A stretch of 64,000 nt of DNA from Phycisphaerales bacterium. GTDB lineage: Bacteria; Planctomycetota; Phycisphaerae; Phycisphaerales; UBA5793. The notes beneath the pieces were generated by a model, which was not told where the DNA came from, made no database searches, and saw nothing but the letters and a program-made list of their open reading frames with translations. Each line of letters opens with the position of its first letter. Positions within the stretch are counted from its first letter, which is position 1. The stretch lies in NCBI GenBank assembly GCA_020852515.1, contig JADZAS010000025.1:62001-126000 (forward strand). The letters run 5' to 3'. Of this stretch, positions 1-8,048 are shown one piece after another. Made by a program: the position numbers and the translations under genes.

Positions 1-144
1 TGGGATGAGTTCTTCCGAGTCATTCGCGGCAACGGGCCGTGCAACGCCAAGCGGCTCGCGCTGCGGCGGATGTCGTATGAGCAGGGCCACTGGGTGCGCC
101 ATGCGATCCTGAACGGTTCCACGTCGCTGCCGCCGGCGGCTTGA
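1..144 (+). CDS. paaA: 1,2-phenylacetyl-CoA epoxidase subunit PaaA (C-terminal end only)
   Basis: Only the last 47 codons are in the window, with the stop at 142-144; the gene starts outside. The tail carries WDEFF, GNGPCN and RLALRR followed by a W-V-R segment. This matches the C-terminus of PaaA, the di-iron catalytic subunit of the multicomponent monooxygenase that epoxidises the ring of phenylacetyl-CoA. The identification rests on a short stretch, but paaB, paaC and paaD follow directly, so the context is strong. paaB begins 16 bases downstream, consistent with one operon. Confidence 0.85.
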   Translation, partial: WDEFFRVIRGNGPCNAKRLALRRMSYEQGHWVRHAILNGSTSLPPAA

Positions 145-160
145 GAGAGGGCACTGCCGC

Positions 161-760
161 ATGTCCAAGTTGCGCGATGAGGTTGAACTGATCAGCGGCG
201 AACTGACGACGCCGCCCGAGGAGGATCTGCGCGGCTACGTGATCTTCACGCAGCTGAAGCCGGGTCAGCCGCATCTGTACGCCGGCTACCTCGACGCGGC
301 CGACGATGACATGGCGCTGATCTTCGCGCGCGAGCACTACGGCCAGGATCAGGAGTGCGTGGCCATCTGGGCCGTGCCTGTCGAATCTGTTTCAGGAACC
401 GACGCGGCGCATCCCGCCAGCCGCGACGTCGGCGCCGTGGAGATGTACCAGGTGTTCGTTCAGCCGCGGCGCGGGGCCGGGCACGTTTCGGCCGAGACGG
501 TGCAGGCGCGCAGCCCGGCGGAGGCGATCGATCAGGCGCGGCGAATTCACTCCGATCCGCGAAAGTACTACTCGCTCTGGGTCGTGCCGCAGCATCTCAT
601 CGCCAGCACGGGCCCCGGCGACGTCATCTGGCGATTCTCCGATCAGAGTTACCGCCTGGCGCGCGGCTACAGCAAAGACGTGCGCGAGAAGTGGACGCGG
701 TTCCGCGATGAACACTCGCTCAAGGAATATGAAAAGGACGATCTCAAGGAAGCGTTTTGA
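161..760 (+). CDS. paaB: Phenylacetyl-CoA epoxidase subunit PaaB, tandem-domain form
   Basis: PaaB is a small structural subunit linking PaaAC heterodimers in the phenylacetyl-CoA epoxidase. The product is 199 residues, about twice the usual ~95. It contains two PaaB-like modules: residues about 25-72 (from VIFTQLKPG to VAIWAVP) and about 93-147 (from YQVFVQPRRG to SLWVVP). Each has the pattern of an aromatic strand, an alternating helix with A-R/A-R-x-I-H, then a W-V/A-V-P strand. A charged tail follows (KDVREKWTRFRDEH). A GAGAGAGGG ribosome site lies 5' of the ATG. It sits between paaA and paaC in a tight operon. The duplication is seen directly; its effect on complex stoichiometry is inference. 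Confidence 0.88.
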   Translation: MSKLRDEVELISGELTTPPEEDLRGYVIFTQLKPGQPHLYAGYLDAADDDMALIFAREHYGQDQECVAIWAVPVESVSGTDAAHPASRDVGAVEMYQVFVQPRRGAGHVSAETVQARSPAEAIDQARRIHSDPRKYYSLWVVPQHLIASTGPGDVIWRFSDQSYRLARGYSKDVREKWTRFRDEHSLKEYEKDDLKEAF

Positions 761-1548
761 GCACTCCCATGCCCGATCTGCCCGAACATCTTCGCAAGCC
801 GCTGGTCAATCTGCTGCTCGCGGCGGCTGATGACAAGCTCTTTCTCGGCCACCGCAACAGCGAGTGGACAGGGCTGGGTCCCATCCTTGAAGAGGACATC
901 GCGTTTTCTTCGCTGGCCCAGGATGACATGGCTCACGCTGCCGCTTTGTACGAACTGGCCGGCTCGATCGACGGCCGCAGCGCCGATGAACTCGCCTTTG
1001 GGCGCACACCTGAGCAGTACCGCTGTGCTGCGATTGTCGAAGTGCCCGATGAGTTCGATTGGGCGACGGCGATTGTTCGGCGGTTCTTCTGCAATCATTT
1101 CGACCTGCTGCGCCTCACGCGATTTTCGCAGTCGGCGTGGAAGCCGCTGTCCGACCTGGCCCGGCGGCTTGTCGCCGAGCAGCAGGTGCACGTGCAGCAC
1201 GTCGATGACTGGATGGTGCGCCTCGGCACGGGCACGCCGGAATCGCACCGCCGGATGCAGGGAGCGATCGACGCGATCGGCCCGCTCGCCACGGAACTCT
1301 TCGAGCCGCTCGACGAGCTCAAGTCGCTCGTCGATGCGGGGCTGTATCCGGGCAGCGACTTCACGATGTACGACCAATGGACCGGCGCCGTTCAACACGT
1401 CCTCGGCCAGAGTCACCTGACGGTGCAGTTCGATATCGGATCGCCTGACGATCGCGGCGGGCGGCGCGGCGTACACACGCAGTACCTCGCTCCGATGCTC
1501 GAAGAGATGTGTGAGGTCTACCGCCTCGAACCTCGGGCCGCGTGGTGA
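757..1548 (+). CDS. paaC: Phenylacetyl-CoA epoxidase subunit PaaC
   Basis: PaaC is the non-catalytic ferritin-like partner of PaaA. The 263-residue product is helical and shows family hallmarks such as LLLAAADDKLFLGHRNSEW near the N-terminus, an E-E-D-I-A-F-S-S-L-A-Q-D-D-M-A-H helix at about 45-60 and V-A-E-Q-Q-V-H-V-Q-H-V at about 138-148. The start is a TTG at 757 whose T overlaps the paaB stop region. The AAGGAAG site at 746-752 is spaced correctly for it but too far from the next ATG at 769, so TTG is preferred, though ATG 769 cannot be excluded. paaD overlaps its stop. Confidence 0.9.
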   Translation: MSTPMPDLPEHLRKPLVNLLLAAADDKLFLGHRNSEWTGLGPILEEDIAFSSLAQDDMAHAAALYELAGSIDGRSADELAFGRTPEQYRCAAIVEVPDEFDWATAIVRRFFCNHFDLLRLTRFSQSAWKPLSDLARRLVAEQQVHVQHVDDWMVRLGTGTPESHRRMQGAIDAIGPLATELFEPLDELKSLVDAGLYPGSDFTMYDQWTGAVQHVLGQSHLTVQFDIGSPDDRGGRRGVHTQYLAPMLEEMCEVYRLEPRAAW

Positions 1549-2060
1549 TGATGATCAATCGCCAGGCCATCTTCGACGTGCTGCGCTCGATCCCTGATCC
1601 GGAGATGCCCATCAGCATCGTTGATCTCGGGCTCATCGAGTCCGTCGACGTGTCCGGCAGCGCAATAAACGTCGTGGCGCTTCCCACCTTTGTCGGCTGT
1701 CCAGCTCTGGAGATGATCTCGCGCGACATCGAGATGCGCCTGGGCCGCCTCCCGGGGGTCGCCTCCGTGAACGTGCGGTGGGTGAACGATCCGCCATGGT
1801 CGGTGCAGCGCATTACCGACGCCGGCCGCGCAGCGCTGCGCGAGCACGGCGTGACGGTGCCCGAGACCGGGAGTCGACTGGAGGTGCACGGCGCGGCCGG
1901 CGCGACCGTGCCGCTGACGGTGGGTGCTGCGGCCGTGCCCTGCCCGTTCTGTGGCTCGACGAAGACGCACCTGGACAGCCCATTCGGCCCGACCCGCTGC
2001 CGCATGATCTACTACTGCGACGCCTGCCGCAACAGTTTTGAGCATCTCAAGAACGTGTGA
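1548..2060 (+). CDS. paaD: Phenylacetate degradation protein PaaD (MIP18/DUF59 plus zinc domain)
   Basis: PaaD is thought to help install the iron cofactor of the phenylacetyl-CoA epoxidase. The N-terminal ~90 residues are a MIP18/DUF59 domain (SIPDPEMP, VDLGLI, PTFVGCPAL). The C-terminal part has C-P-F-C-G-S near residue 131 and C-D-A-C near 156, the zinc-binding pair typical of PaaD, separated by the S-P-F-G-P-T segment. The ATG at 1548 shares a base with the paaC stop (TGATG); in-frame GTG codons at 1542 and 1545 are possible alternatives. It is the last paa gene on this strand; the pyruvate dehydrogenase operon starts 82 bases on. Confidence 0.9.
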   Translation: MMINRQAIFDVLRSIPDPEMPISIVDLGLIESVDVSGSAINVVALPTFVGCPALEMISRDIEMRLGRLPGVASVNVRWVNDPPWSVQRITDAGRAALREHGVTVPETGSRLEVHGAAGATVPLTVGAAAVPCPFCGSTKTHLDSPFGPTRCRMIYYCDACRNSFEHLKNV

Positions 2061-2142
2061 TCGGCGCGCCGTTCTGGCGAGCGCGTTGCCGCTCGCGTAG
2101 GATGCTCCGAACCTGCTGTCCGCTCGGAGACCTGCTGCCGCC

Positions 2143-3303
2143 ATGTCGCCACGTTCGGCCAATTCGACCGCCTCGACCGCGCCGGTGGAGAACCGGCCCG
2201 TTCGCGTCGATAGCAATTCCGTGGAGACGATTGATCTTGGCCGCGTGGAAGTGATTCGCGTGCTCGACGAGAAGGGCCGCGTCGTTGACGCCGCGCTCGA
2301 GCCCGGCCTGCCCGATGATGAACTGCTGCGCCTCTACCGCGGTATGGTCCGTTCGCGGCGCTTTGACCAGCGCATGCTCGCCATGCAGCGCCAGGGCGAG
2401 ATGGGCACCTTTGCGCCGGGCCTCGGGCAGGAGGCAACGCAGATCGGCCAGGTCTATCCGATGCGGCCGACCGACTGGTATTCGCCTTCCTATCGCTCGA
2501 TCGGTGCGCAGGTCTGGCGCGGCTGGACGATGGAGCAGTTGCTGCTTCTGTGGGCGGGTTACTTCGAAGGCTTCGCGATCCCGGAAGTCGCCAACGAGCT
2601 GCCGTTCTCGATCGTCATCGGTTCGCACGTGCCGGTCGCGACGGGCGTGGCGATGGGAATCAAGGTTCGCAAGGACGACGCCGTGGTCGTGACGAACTTC
2701 GGCGACGGTGCTTCTTCGCAGGGAGTCGTGGCCGAGGCGTTCAACTTCGCCGCCGTCTACAAGGCGCCGATCGTGTTCATCGTCGAGAGCAACGGCTGGG
2801 CGATCTCAACTCCGCTTGAGAAGCAGGCGGGCAACACGGTGCTGGCGGCGCGCGGCGTGGGGTTCGGCATCCCGGCCGTGCGCGTGGATGGCAACGACGT
2901 GCTGGGCATGATCGCTGCGTGCACGCGCGCCATCGATCATGCACGCAGTGGTCGCGGGCCATACCTCGTCGAGGCCGTGACCTACCGCATGAGTCTGCAC
3001 ACGACCGCAGATGACCCGAAGGTGTACCGCAAGGACGAAGAGGTCAAGACGTGGGAGGGCAAGTGCCCGATCCTCCGCTTTGAGTCATACCTGAAGAGCA
3101 GGGACGTGCTCGATGATGATGCGATCGCGCGGATCAACGAAGAGATCGAGGCTGAAGTGATCGCGGCGCGCGACCGGTTCCGCGAACTGGCGGTCGCACG
3201 GCCGGAAGAGATATTCGATTTCGTGTACGAACAGTTGCCCGCAGAGTTGCGCGAGCAGAAGGCGGAGTACCTGGAGCGCCTCAAGCGCAAGGGCGTGCAG
3301 TAG
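2143..3303 (+). CDS. pdhA: Pyruvate dehydrogenase E1 component, alpha subunit
   Basis: This is the thiamine-diphosphate-dependent decarboxylase subunit of the alpha2beta2 E1, which makes acetyl groups for E2. At 386 residues it matches the Bacillus-type PdhA in length and motif order: RQGEMGTFAP and GQEA near residues 85-100, IGSH around 166, the TPP motif GDGASSQG from about 187 ending in V-E-S-N, then AISTPLEKQ and a conserved H-T-T-A-D-D-P-K-V-Y-R. A branched-chain 2-oxoacid dehydrogenase is the main alternative, but the best recalled similarity is to PdhA. It is first in an operon with pdhB, E2 and E3. A TAGGAT hexamer at 2098-2103 could be its -10 element. Confidence 0.9.
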   Translation: MSPRSANSTASTAPVENRPVRVDSNSVETIDLGRVEVIRVLDEKGRVVDAALEPGLPDDELLRLYRGMVRSRRFDQRMLAMQRQGEMGTFAPGLGQEATQIGQVYPMRPTDWYSPSYRSIGAQVWRGWTMEQLLLLWAGYFEGFAIPEVANELPFSIVIGSHVPVATGVAMGIKVRKDDAVVVTNFGDGASSQGVVAEAFNFAAVYKAPIVFIVESNGWAISTPLEKQAGNTVLAARGVGFGIPAVRVDGNDVLGMIAACTRAIDHARSGRGPYLVEAVTYRMSLHTTADDPKVYRKDEEVKTWEGKCPILRFESYLKSRDVLDDDAIARINEEIEAEVIAARDRFRELAVARPEEIFDFVYEQLPAELREQKAEYLERLKRKGVQ

Positions 3304-3364
3304 CGCGTTGAATTTTAAGCTGCGACCCGAAGGCTGTGCGAAGGGGAGCATACTGAGACCCACC

Positions 3365-4348
3365 ATGTCGCAACTCACAATGGTCGAGGCACTGAATCTG
3401 GCGCTTGGCGAGTCCATGGCCGCCGACGATCGCGTCTGCATCATGGGCGAAGACGTCGGCGTGAACGGCGGCGTGTTCCGCGTCACCAAGGGCCTGCTGG
3501 AGCGCTTCGGCGCTGATCGCGTGCTCGACACGCCTCTGGCGGAGGATTCGATCATCGGCACGGCGGTCGGCATGGCGGTGTACGGCCTCAAGCCTGTTGC
3601 AGAGATTCAGTTCTCCGGTTTCACCATGCAGGCGTTCGACCAGATCGAGCAGAACATGGCCCGACTCCGCAACCGCTCGCGCAGCCGCTATCCGATCTCG
3701 ATGGTGATGCGAGCGCCCTACGGCGGCGGCATCCGGGCTGTCGAGCATCACAGCGAATCGCGCGAGGCCTACTGGGCCCACACGCCCGGCCTCAAAGTGG
3801 TCATTCCATCCGGGCCCCGCAACGCGCGGGCTCTGCTGGCGGCGTCGATCGCCGACCCCGATCCTGTCGTCTTCTACGAGCCTAAAGCCGTCTACCGCGC
3901 CTTTCGCGAGGAGGTGAGCGAAGAGCCGGAAGTCATGGAAATCGGCAAGGCGCAGGTGGTCCGGCCCGGCGCCGACGTGACGCTCATCGGCTATGGGGCG
4001 ATGATGCGGCCGGTCCTCGAAGCGGCCGATGATCTGGTGGAGGAGCACGGCATCGACGTCGAGGTCATCGATCTCCTCTCAATCAAGCCGATGGATACGC
4101 AGACGCTTGTCGAATCGGTCAGCAAGACGGGGCGCTGCGTCGTGGTGCACGAAGGGCCGCGCATGTGCGGCGTCGCGGCGGAGATTATCGCGCGCCTCAA
4201 CGAGCATGCATTCGAATACCTGCTTGCGCCGATCAAACGCGTAACGGGCTTTGACATCCACTTCCCGTACTTCCAGGTTGAAAAGCATTACCTGCCCGAC
4301 AGCGATTCGATCGTCGTCGCGGTGAAGGAAACCATGCAGTGGACATGA
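3365..4348 (+). CDS. pdhB: Pyruvate dehydrogenase E1 component, beta subunit
   Basis: This is the partner of the E1 alpha subunit just upstream. The 327-residue product shows G-E-D-V-G at about 31-35, a D-T-P-L-A-E motif, EIQFSGFTMQAFDQI, MRAPYGGG and the C-terminal transketolase half with V-I-D-L-L-S-I-K-P-M-D. The ATG at 3365 is chosen because the reading frame before it has no family similarity. There is no convincing Shine-Dalgarno sequence. A CATACT hexamer at 3349-3354 lies about ten bases upstream, hinting at an internal promoter with a very short leader. An inverted-repeat element separates it from the E2 gene. Confidence 0.92.
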   Translation: MSQLTMVEALNLALGESMAADDRVCIMGEDVGVNGGVFRVTKGLLERFGADRVLDTPLAEDSIIGTAVGMAVYGLKPVAEIQFSGFTMQAFDQIEQNMARLRNRSRSRYPISMVMRAPYGGGIRAVEHHSESREAYWAHTPGLKVVIPSGPRNARALLAASIADPDPVVFYEPKAVYRAFREEVSEEPEVMEIGKAQVVRPGADVTLIGYGAMMRPVLEAADDLVEEHGIDVEVIDLLSIKPMDTQTLVESVSKTGRCVVVHEGPRMCGVAAEIIARLNEHAFEYLLAPIKRVTGFDIHFPYFQVEKHYLPDSDSIVVAVKETMQWT

Positions 4349-4370
4349 ACTGGCTTCGGAGGAACAGCGC

Positions 4371-4498
4371 TTACCACGAGGGACACGACGTCAAAAAGGA
4401 GGCACGAAGATCATGTCGAGGCATCGGCTCGGATGACCGGGGGCAACTCCAAGTTCTGCTTTGTGACCTCTTGGTGACTTCGTGCCCTTGGTGGTGAA
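4371..4498. repeat. Imperfect inverted-repeat element between pdhB and the E2 gene
   Basis: The left arm (4371-4415, starting TTACCACGAGGGACACGA) and the reverse complement of the right arm (4456-4498, ACCACCAAGGGCACGAAG) align over about 37 bases with scattered mismatches. The middle carries no reading frame. The A/G-rich CACGAAG-type wording recalls dispersed intergenic repeats of many environmental bacterial genomes, but I cannot check copy number. It ends against the E2 start region, so it is transcribed within the operon and would fold into a long hairpin. A differently worded element lies at 7931-8037. Confidence 0.6.
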
Positions 4499-4512
4499 TG
4501 TTGGACGAGAGC

Positions 4513-5817
4513 ATGGCAACGAGAGATTTCAAACTCCCTGATCTTGGCGAAGGTGTGCATGAGGGGCAGATCGTGCGCCTGATGGTCAAGGCCGGCGAGG
4601 CGATTCGCGAAGATGAGCCGCTGATGGAAGTCGAGACGGACAAGGCATCCGTCGAGATTCCCTCGCCTTTCACCGGCACGATCGCGAAATGGCACGTGCA
4701 GGAAGGACAGCTCGTGCACGTGGGTGACGTGATGGTCACCGTCGGCGACGCCGCGGGTTCGTCCGCTGCCGAGGTCGAATCAAAGTCGAGTGAGTCGGCG
4801 GCGCGCGCACGCAGCACTCACCCGCCGGCTCCGCATTCCGGCAACGGCGGGGTGGCGACAGCCGCGCCTCCGGTGCGAAGGGCGCCGGCTTCGCCCGCCG
4901 TCCGCAAGCTCGCGCGCAAGCACAGCATCGACATCGAAACCGTGCAGGGCAGCGGGCCCAACGGTCGCATCACCCGCGCCGATGTCGAGCGAGCCGCGTC
5001 CGGCGCTTCGCCTGTTCGCTCAGCTCTGCCCACCGGAGTTCGATCGAAGGCTTCGCCTCCGCCGGCGCCCGCACTTCATGCCGCCGTCGAACCTCCGGGT
5101 GAGGACGGGCATGACAACTGGGGGCCGATCCGCACGCAGAAGAACTCGCGGGCCCGAAGCACCATCGCAGCCAACATGACGCAGTCGTGGTCCACGATCC
5201 CGCACGTCACCGACAGCGACGACGCGGACGTTACCGAGCTCGACCGCCTGCGTCGCGGCTACCCGGCGGCCGAGAACGGTCATCGGAAGATCACGATGCT
5301 CGCGTTCATCATTCGCGCGGTGGCCCGCGCGCTGACGATGCATCCTGAGTTCAACGCTCAGTTCGACGCCGAAAACGACCAGATCATCTACCGCCGCTAC
5401 ATCAACATCGCCGTGGCGGTGCACACGGAGCGCGGTCTGATCACGCCGGTCATTCGCAACACGGATCAGCTCGGGATCGTGGCCATCGCCGACGCGTTGA
5501 ACGAACTTGCGGACAAAGCGCGGAGCGCCTCGTTTACCGTCAACGACACGCGCGGCGGCACGTACACGATCTCCAACCCCGGGGCGCTGGGCGGCAGCCG
5601 CTACTCGACGCCGATCATCCCGCCGGGCCAGGGCGCGGTCATGGCGCTGGGCCGCACGAGGCAGATGCCATGGGTGGTAGATGGCAGCGTGCAGCCGCGT
5701 CTTATTCTGCCCATCAGTCATTCGTTCGATCACCGCATCGCCGACGGCGGGCACGAAGTCGCCTTCATGCAGCAGGTCATCGGCGGACTCGAGAATCCGG
5801 CCCGACTGCTCCTCTAG
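4513..5817 (+). CDS. pdhC: Dihydrolipoamide acetyltransferase (E2) of pyruvate dehydrogenase
   Basis: E2 is the core of the complex: it takes acetyl from E1 on a lipoyl-lysine and passes it to CoA. The 434-residue product has one lipoyl domain (residues 1-80, with lipoyl-lysine K44 in ETDKASV), an Ala/Pro-rich linker, the peripheral-subunit-binding domain at about 126-162 (SPAVRKLARKHSIDI, GSGPNGRIT), another linker, and the catalytic domain with SHSFDHRIADG near 404 supplying the active-site His and Asp. The ATG at 4513 starts MATRDFKLPDLGEG, a standard E2 opening; an upstream in-frame ATG at 4498 lies in the inverted repeat. The E3 gene starts five bases after the stop. Confidence 0.93.
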   Translation: MATRDFKLPDLGEGVHEGQIVRLMVKAGEAIREDEPLMEVETDKASVEIPSPFTGTIAKWHVQEGQLVHVGDVMVTVGDAAGSSAAEVESKSSESAARARSTHPPAPHSGNGGVATAAPPVRRAPASPAVRKLARKHSIDIETVQGSGPNGRITRADVERAASGASPVRSALPTGVRSKASPPPAPALHAAVEPPGEDGHDNWGPIRTQKNSRARSTIAANMTQSWSTIPHVTDSDDADVTELDRLRRGYPAAENGHRKITMLAFIIRAVARALTMHPEFNAQFDAENDQIIYRRYINIAVAVHTERGLITPVIRNTDQLGIVAIADALNELADKARSASFTVNDTRGGTYTISNPGALGGSRYSTPIIPPGQGAVMALGRTRQMPWVVDGSVQPRLILPISHSFDHRIADGGHEVAFMQQVIGGLENPARLLL

Positions 5818-5822
5818 ACGGC

Positions 5823-7241
5823 ATGAGTCGGAAGGATGCGCTCTCCACGAGAGGCACGCAAATGGTTGTCGGCGAGTTCACGCAGGAAGCGAATCTGGTC
5901 GTCATCGGCTCCGGACCCGGCGGCTACAGCGCCGCGTTTCGCGCTGCCGAACTCGGCATCCAGACGATCATCGTTGACAGCCGCAAAGACCTTGGCGGCA
6001 TTTGCCTGCACGCGGGCTGCGTGCCAAGCAAGACGCTGCTGCACATCGCCGAGATCATCGGGCTGGGTCGCCGGGCCGCGGCGTTCGGCGTCGAGTACGG
6101 GCAGCCGCGGATTGATCTGGAAATGGTGCGCGCCTGGGTGCATCAGTCCACGGACCGGCTGTCATCCGGCCTGGCGAGCCGGGCGAAGAAACTCGGCGTC
6201 GAGGTCATCGCGGGCCGGGCCTCATTCGACGACGGCAAGAACCTCTCGATCCACGGCGGGTCGATCCCTCGCCTCAAGTTCCGCAAGGCGATCGTCGCGG
6301 TCGGCGCGCGTCCGGCCGGACACCCGCTCATGACTTTCGACGAGCGAATCGTCATCAACCCGTGGCAAGCGCTGCAAATTGAATCGATTCCTGAGTCACT
6401 GCTGGTGCTCGGCGGCGCAGCGCAGGCCATTGAACTGGCCATGATCTACGCCGCACTGGGCAGCAAGGTCACGCTCGCTGCGACCGAGGCGCAGATCCTG
6501 CCTGCGGGAGATGTGGACATCGTGCGGCCGCTGCACCGCGCGCTCGTGGAGAATCTCAACTCAGTGCTGCTCGGCGCGACCGTGACTTCCGCGAGCATCG
6601 GAGCATCGAGCGCACAGGTCGGTGTCGAGACGAAGGAAGGCCAGCGCCAGTTGGAGTTCGATCGGGTGATCATCGCGGTCGGGCAGACGGGCAACACGCG
6701 CGACCTCGGTCTCGATCGCACGAAAGTGGAGTGCGATTCGGCGGGGTTCATCACCGTCGATGGGCAGATGCGCACGAGCGAGTCGCGCATCCTGGCGGTG
6801 GGCGATGTCACGGGGCCGCCGTGGTCGGCGGATCGCGCGCTGGCGCAGGGGCGCGTTGCGGCTGAAGTCGTCGCCGGCTGGAACAGCGGGTTTGACTCCC
6901 TGGCGGCGCCGCGCGTGCTGTTCACGGATCCGAATGTCGCGTGGTGCGGCCTGACGGAGTCTCAGGCGAACGAACAGGGCGTTCCGCACAAGGTGGCCAA
7001 GATCCCCTGGGGCGCCTCGGGGCGGGCCGTGGGCATGAATCGCGTGGACGGCCTGACCAAACTCATCTACGACCCCGACACCAAGATCGTGCTGGGCGTG
7101 GGCATCGTCGGCGCCGGCGCTGCTGAGATGATCGGCGAAGGCGCGCTGGCCGTGGAGATGGGCGTCGAACTCGACGACCTCGCCGGCACGGTGCACCCGC
7201 ACCCATCCATGTGCGAACTGCTCAGCGACGCGGCGCGGTGA
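5823..7241 (+). CDS. lpdA: Dihydrolipoamide dehydrogenase (E3)
   Basis: E3 re-oxidises the lipoyl group of E2 using FAD and NAD+. At 472 residues it is the usual length. It shows GSGPGGYSAA (FAD-binding, about 24-33), the redox-active disulfide GGICLHAGCVPSK with C61 and C66, a second Rossmann motif V-L-G-G-A-A-Q-A-I-E, the AVGD FAD motif, and the C-terminal H-P-H-P-S-M-C-E with the catalytic His-Glu pair. The NAD motif ends GGAAQA rather than the common GGGxxG, a minor variation. The start is ATG 5823; ATG 5862 is an alternative. The gene ends 33 bases before the convergent paaY. Confidence 0.92.
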   Translation: MSRKDALSTRGTQMVVGEFTQEANLVVIGSGPGGYSAAFRAAELGIQTIIVDSRKDLGGICLHAGCVPSKTLLHIAEIIGLGRRAAAFGVEYGQPRIDLEMVRAWVHQSTDRLSSGLASRAKKLGVEVIAGRASFDDGKNLSIHGGSIPRLKFRKAIVAVGARPAGHPLMTFDERIVINPWQALQIESIPESLLVLGGAAQAIELAMIYAALGSKVTLAATEAQILPAGDVDIVRPLHRALVENLNSVLLGATVTSASIGASSAQVGVETKEGQRQLEFDRVIIAVGQTGNTRDLGLDRTKVECDSAGFITVDGQMRTSESRILAVGDVTGPPWSADRALAQGRVAAEVVAGWNSGFDSLAAPRVLFTDPNVAWCGLTESQANEQGVPHKVAKIPWGASGRAVGMNRVDGLTKLIYDPDTKIVLGVGIVGAGAAEMIGEGALAVEMGVELDDLAGTVHPHPSMCELLSDAAR

Positions 7242-7274
7242 AGCTCAAAGCGCCGCGCGGGGCGGACGTGCGTT

Positions 7275-7871
7275 TCACTTCTGCTCGTGCTTGGGCGCGT
7301 AGTCGTGCAGCGGCACCTTCGGCCGGTCGGACTCGATCTCGCGCAGCGGCGGCACTTCCCTGAAACTCGCACTGTAGTTGCGCGCGAGCTGCTGGTAGAT
7401 GCGCGTGCCCTCGGTCTTCCACCGCACTTCATCTTTGCTCAGTTCGCGGATCGGCTTGGCGGGAATGCCGGCCACGAGCGTGCGCGTCGGCACGATCATC
7501 CCGGCCCGGACGAAACTCAGTGCCCCGACGAACGCCTCTTCGCCGATGACCGCGTCATCCATGACTACCGCCATCATGCCGACCATGGCGTTGCGCTTGA
7601 TCGTGCAACTGTGCAGCACGGCGCCGTGGCCGATGTGGCCGTCTTCTTCGACCACGACATTCTTACCGGGAAAGCAGTGGAGCGTGCAGTTGTCCTGCAC
7701 GTTGGAGCCCGCCTTGAGTACCAGTTGACCGATGTCGCCGCGCAGCGAAGCGCCCGGCCCGACGAGACAGCCGGGGCCGACGATCACGTCGCCGATGAGC
7801 GAAGCAGTGGGGTGGATGAACGCCGTCGCATCCACCACCGGCCGAACGCCCATGAATTCGTAACACGGCAT
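7275..7871 (-). CDS. paaY: PaaY-like hexapeptide-repeat thioesterase / gamma carbonic anhydrase family
   Basis: PaaY is a left-handed beta-helix thioesterase that hydrolyses stalled ring-opened CoA thioesters in the phenylacetate pathway. The 198-residue product has the repeated [LIV]-G-x4 pattern across residues 18-130, the QDNCTLHCFP and EEDGHIGHGAVLH metal-ligand segments of gamma carbonic anhydrases, and a C-terminal helical extension (PAKPIRELS, EGTRIYQ, PPLREIE) typical of PaaY rather than plain carbonic anhydrases. It lies on the opposite strand to paaABCD but in front of paaN, in the same orientation. A generic gamma carbonic anhydrase is the alternative; the paa context favours PaaY. 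Confidence 0.8.
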   Translation of the reverse strand: MPCYEFMGVRPVVDATAFIHPTASLIGDVIVGPGCLVGPGASLRGDIGQLVLKAGSNVQDNCTLHCFPGKNVVVEEDGHIGHGAVLHSCTIKRNAMVGMMAVVMDDAVIGEEAFVGALSFVRAGMIVPTRTLVAGIPAKPIRELSKDEVRWKTEGTRIYQQLARNYSASFREVPPLREIESDRPKVPLHDYAPKHEQK

Positions 7872-7930
7872 GCGATGGCACCCTGGACCTTCAACACAAA
7901 GTCACAACAGAGACACGAAGAGATTCAGAA

Positions 7931-8037
7931 TAGCCGCAAAAAGGCGCAGAGGTCTCAAAAGGGAAGATACCCAGGAATCGAGAATTCGCAATCTGTCCAT
8001 TCCCCCTTTTGCGCATTCTGTGCCTCTTTGCGGCTAA
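7931..8037. repeat. Inverted-repeat element between paaN and paaY
   Basis: The left arm (7931-7963, TAGCCGCAAAAAGGCGCAGA) matches the reverse complement of the right arm (8003-8037, TAGCCGCAAAGAGGCACAGA) with few mismatches and also shares CAAAAGGG. The bases before the left arm (7891-7920) have a CACAAAG/ACACGAAG rhythm like the element at 4371-4498. There is no coding potential. It fills almost the whole gap between the paaN stop and the paaY start and would form a long RNA hairpin in any read-through transcript. A miniature mobile or REP-type element is likely; copy number is unknown. Confidence 0.6.
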
Positions 8038-8048
8038 GTCTTTCCATC

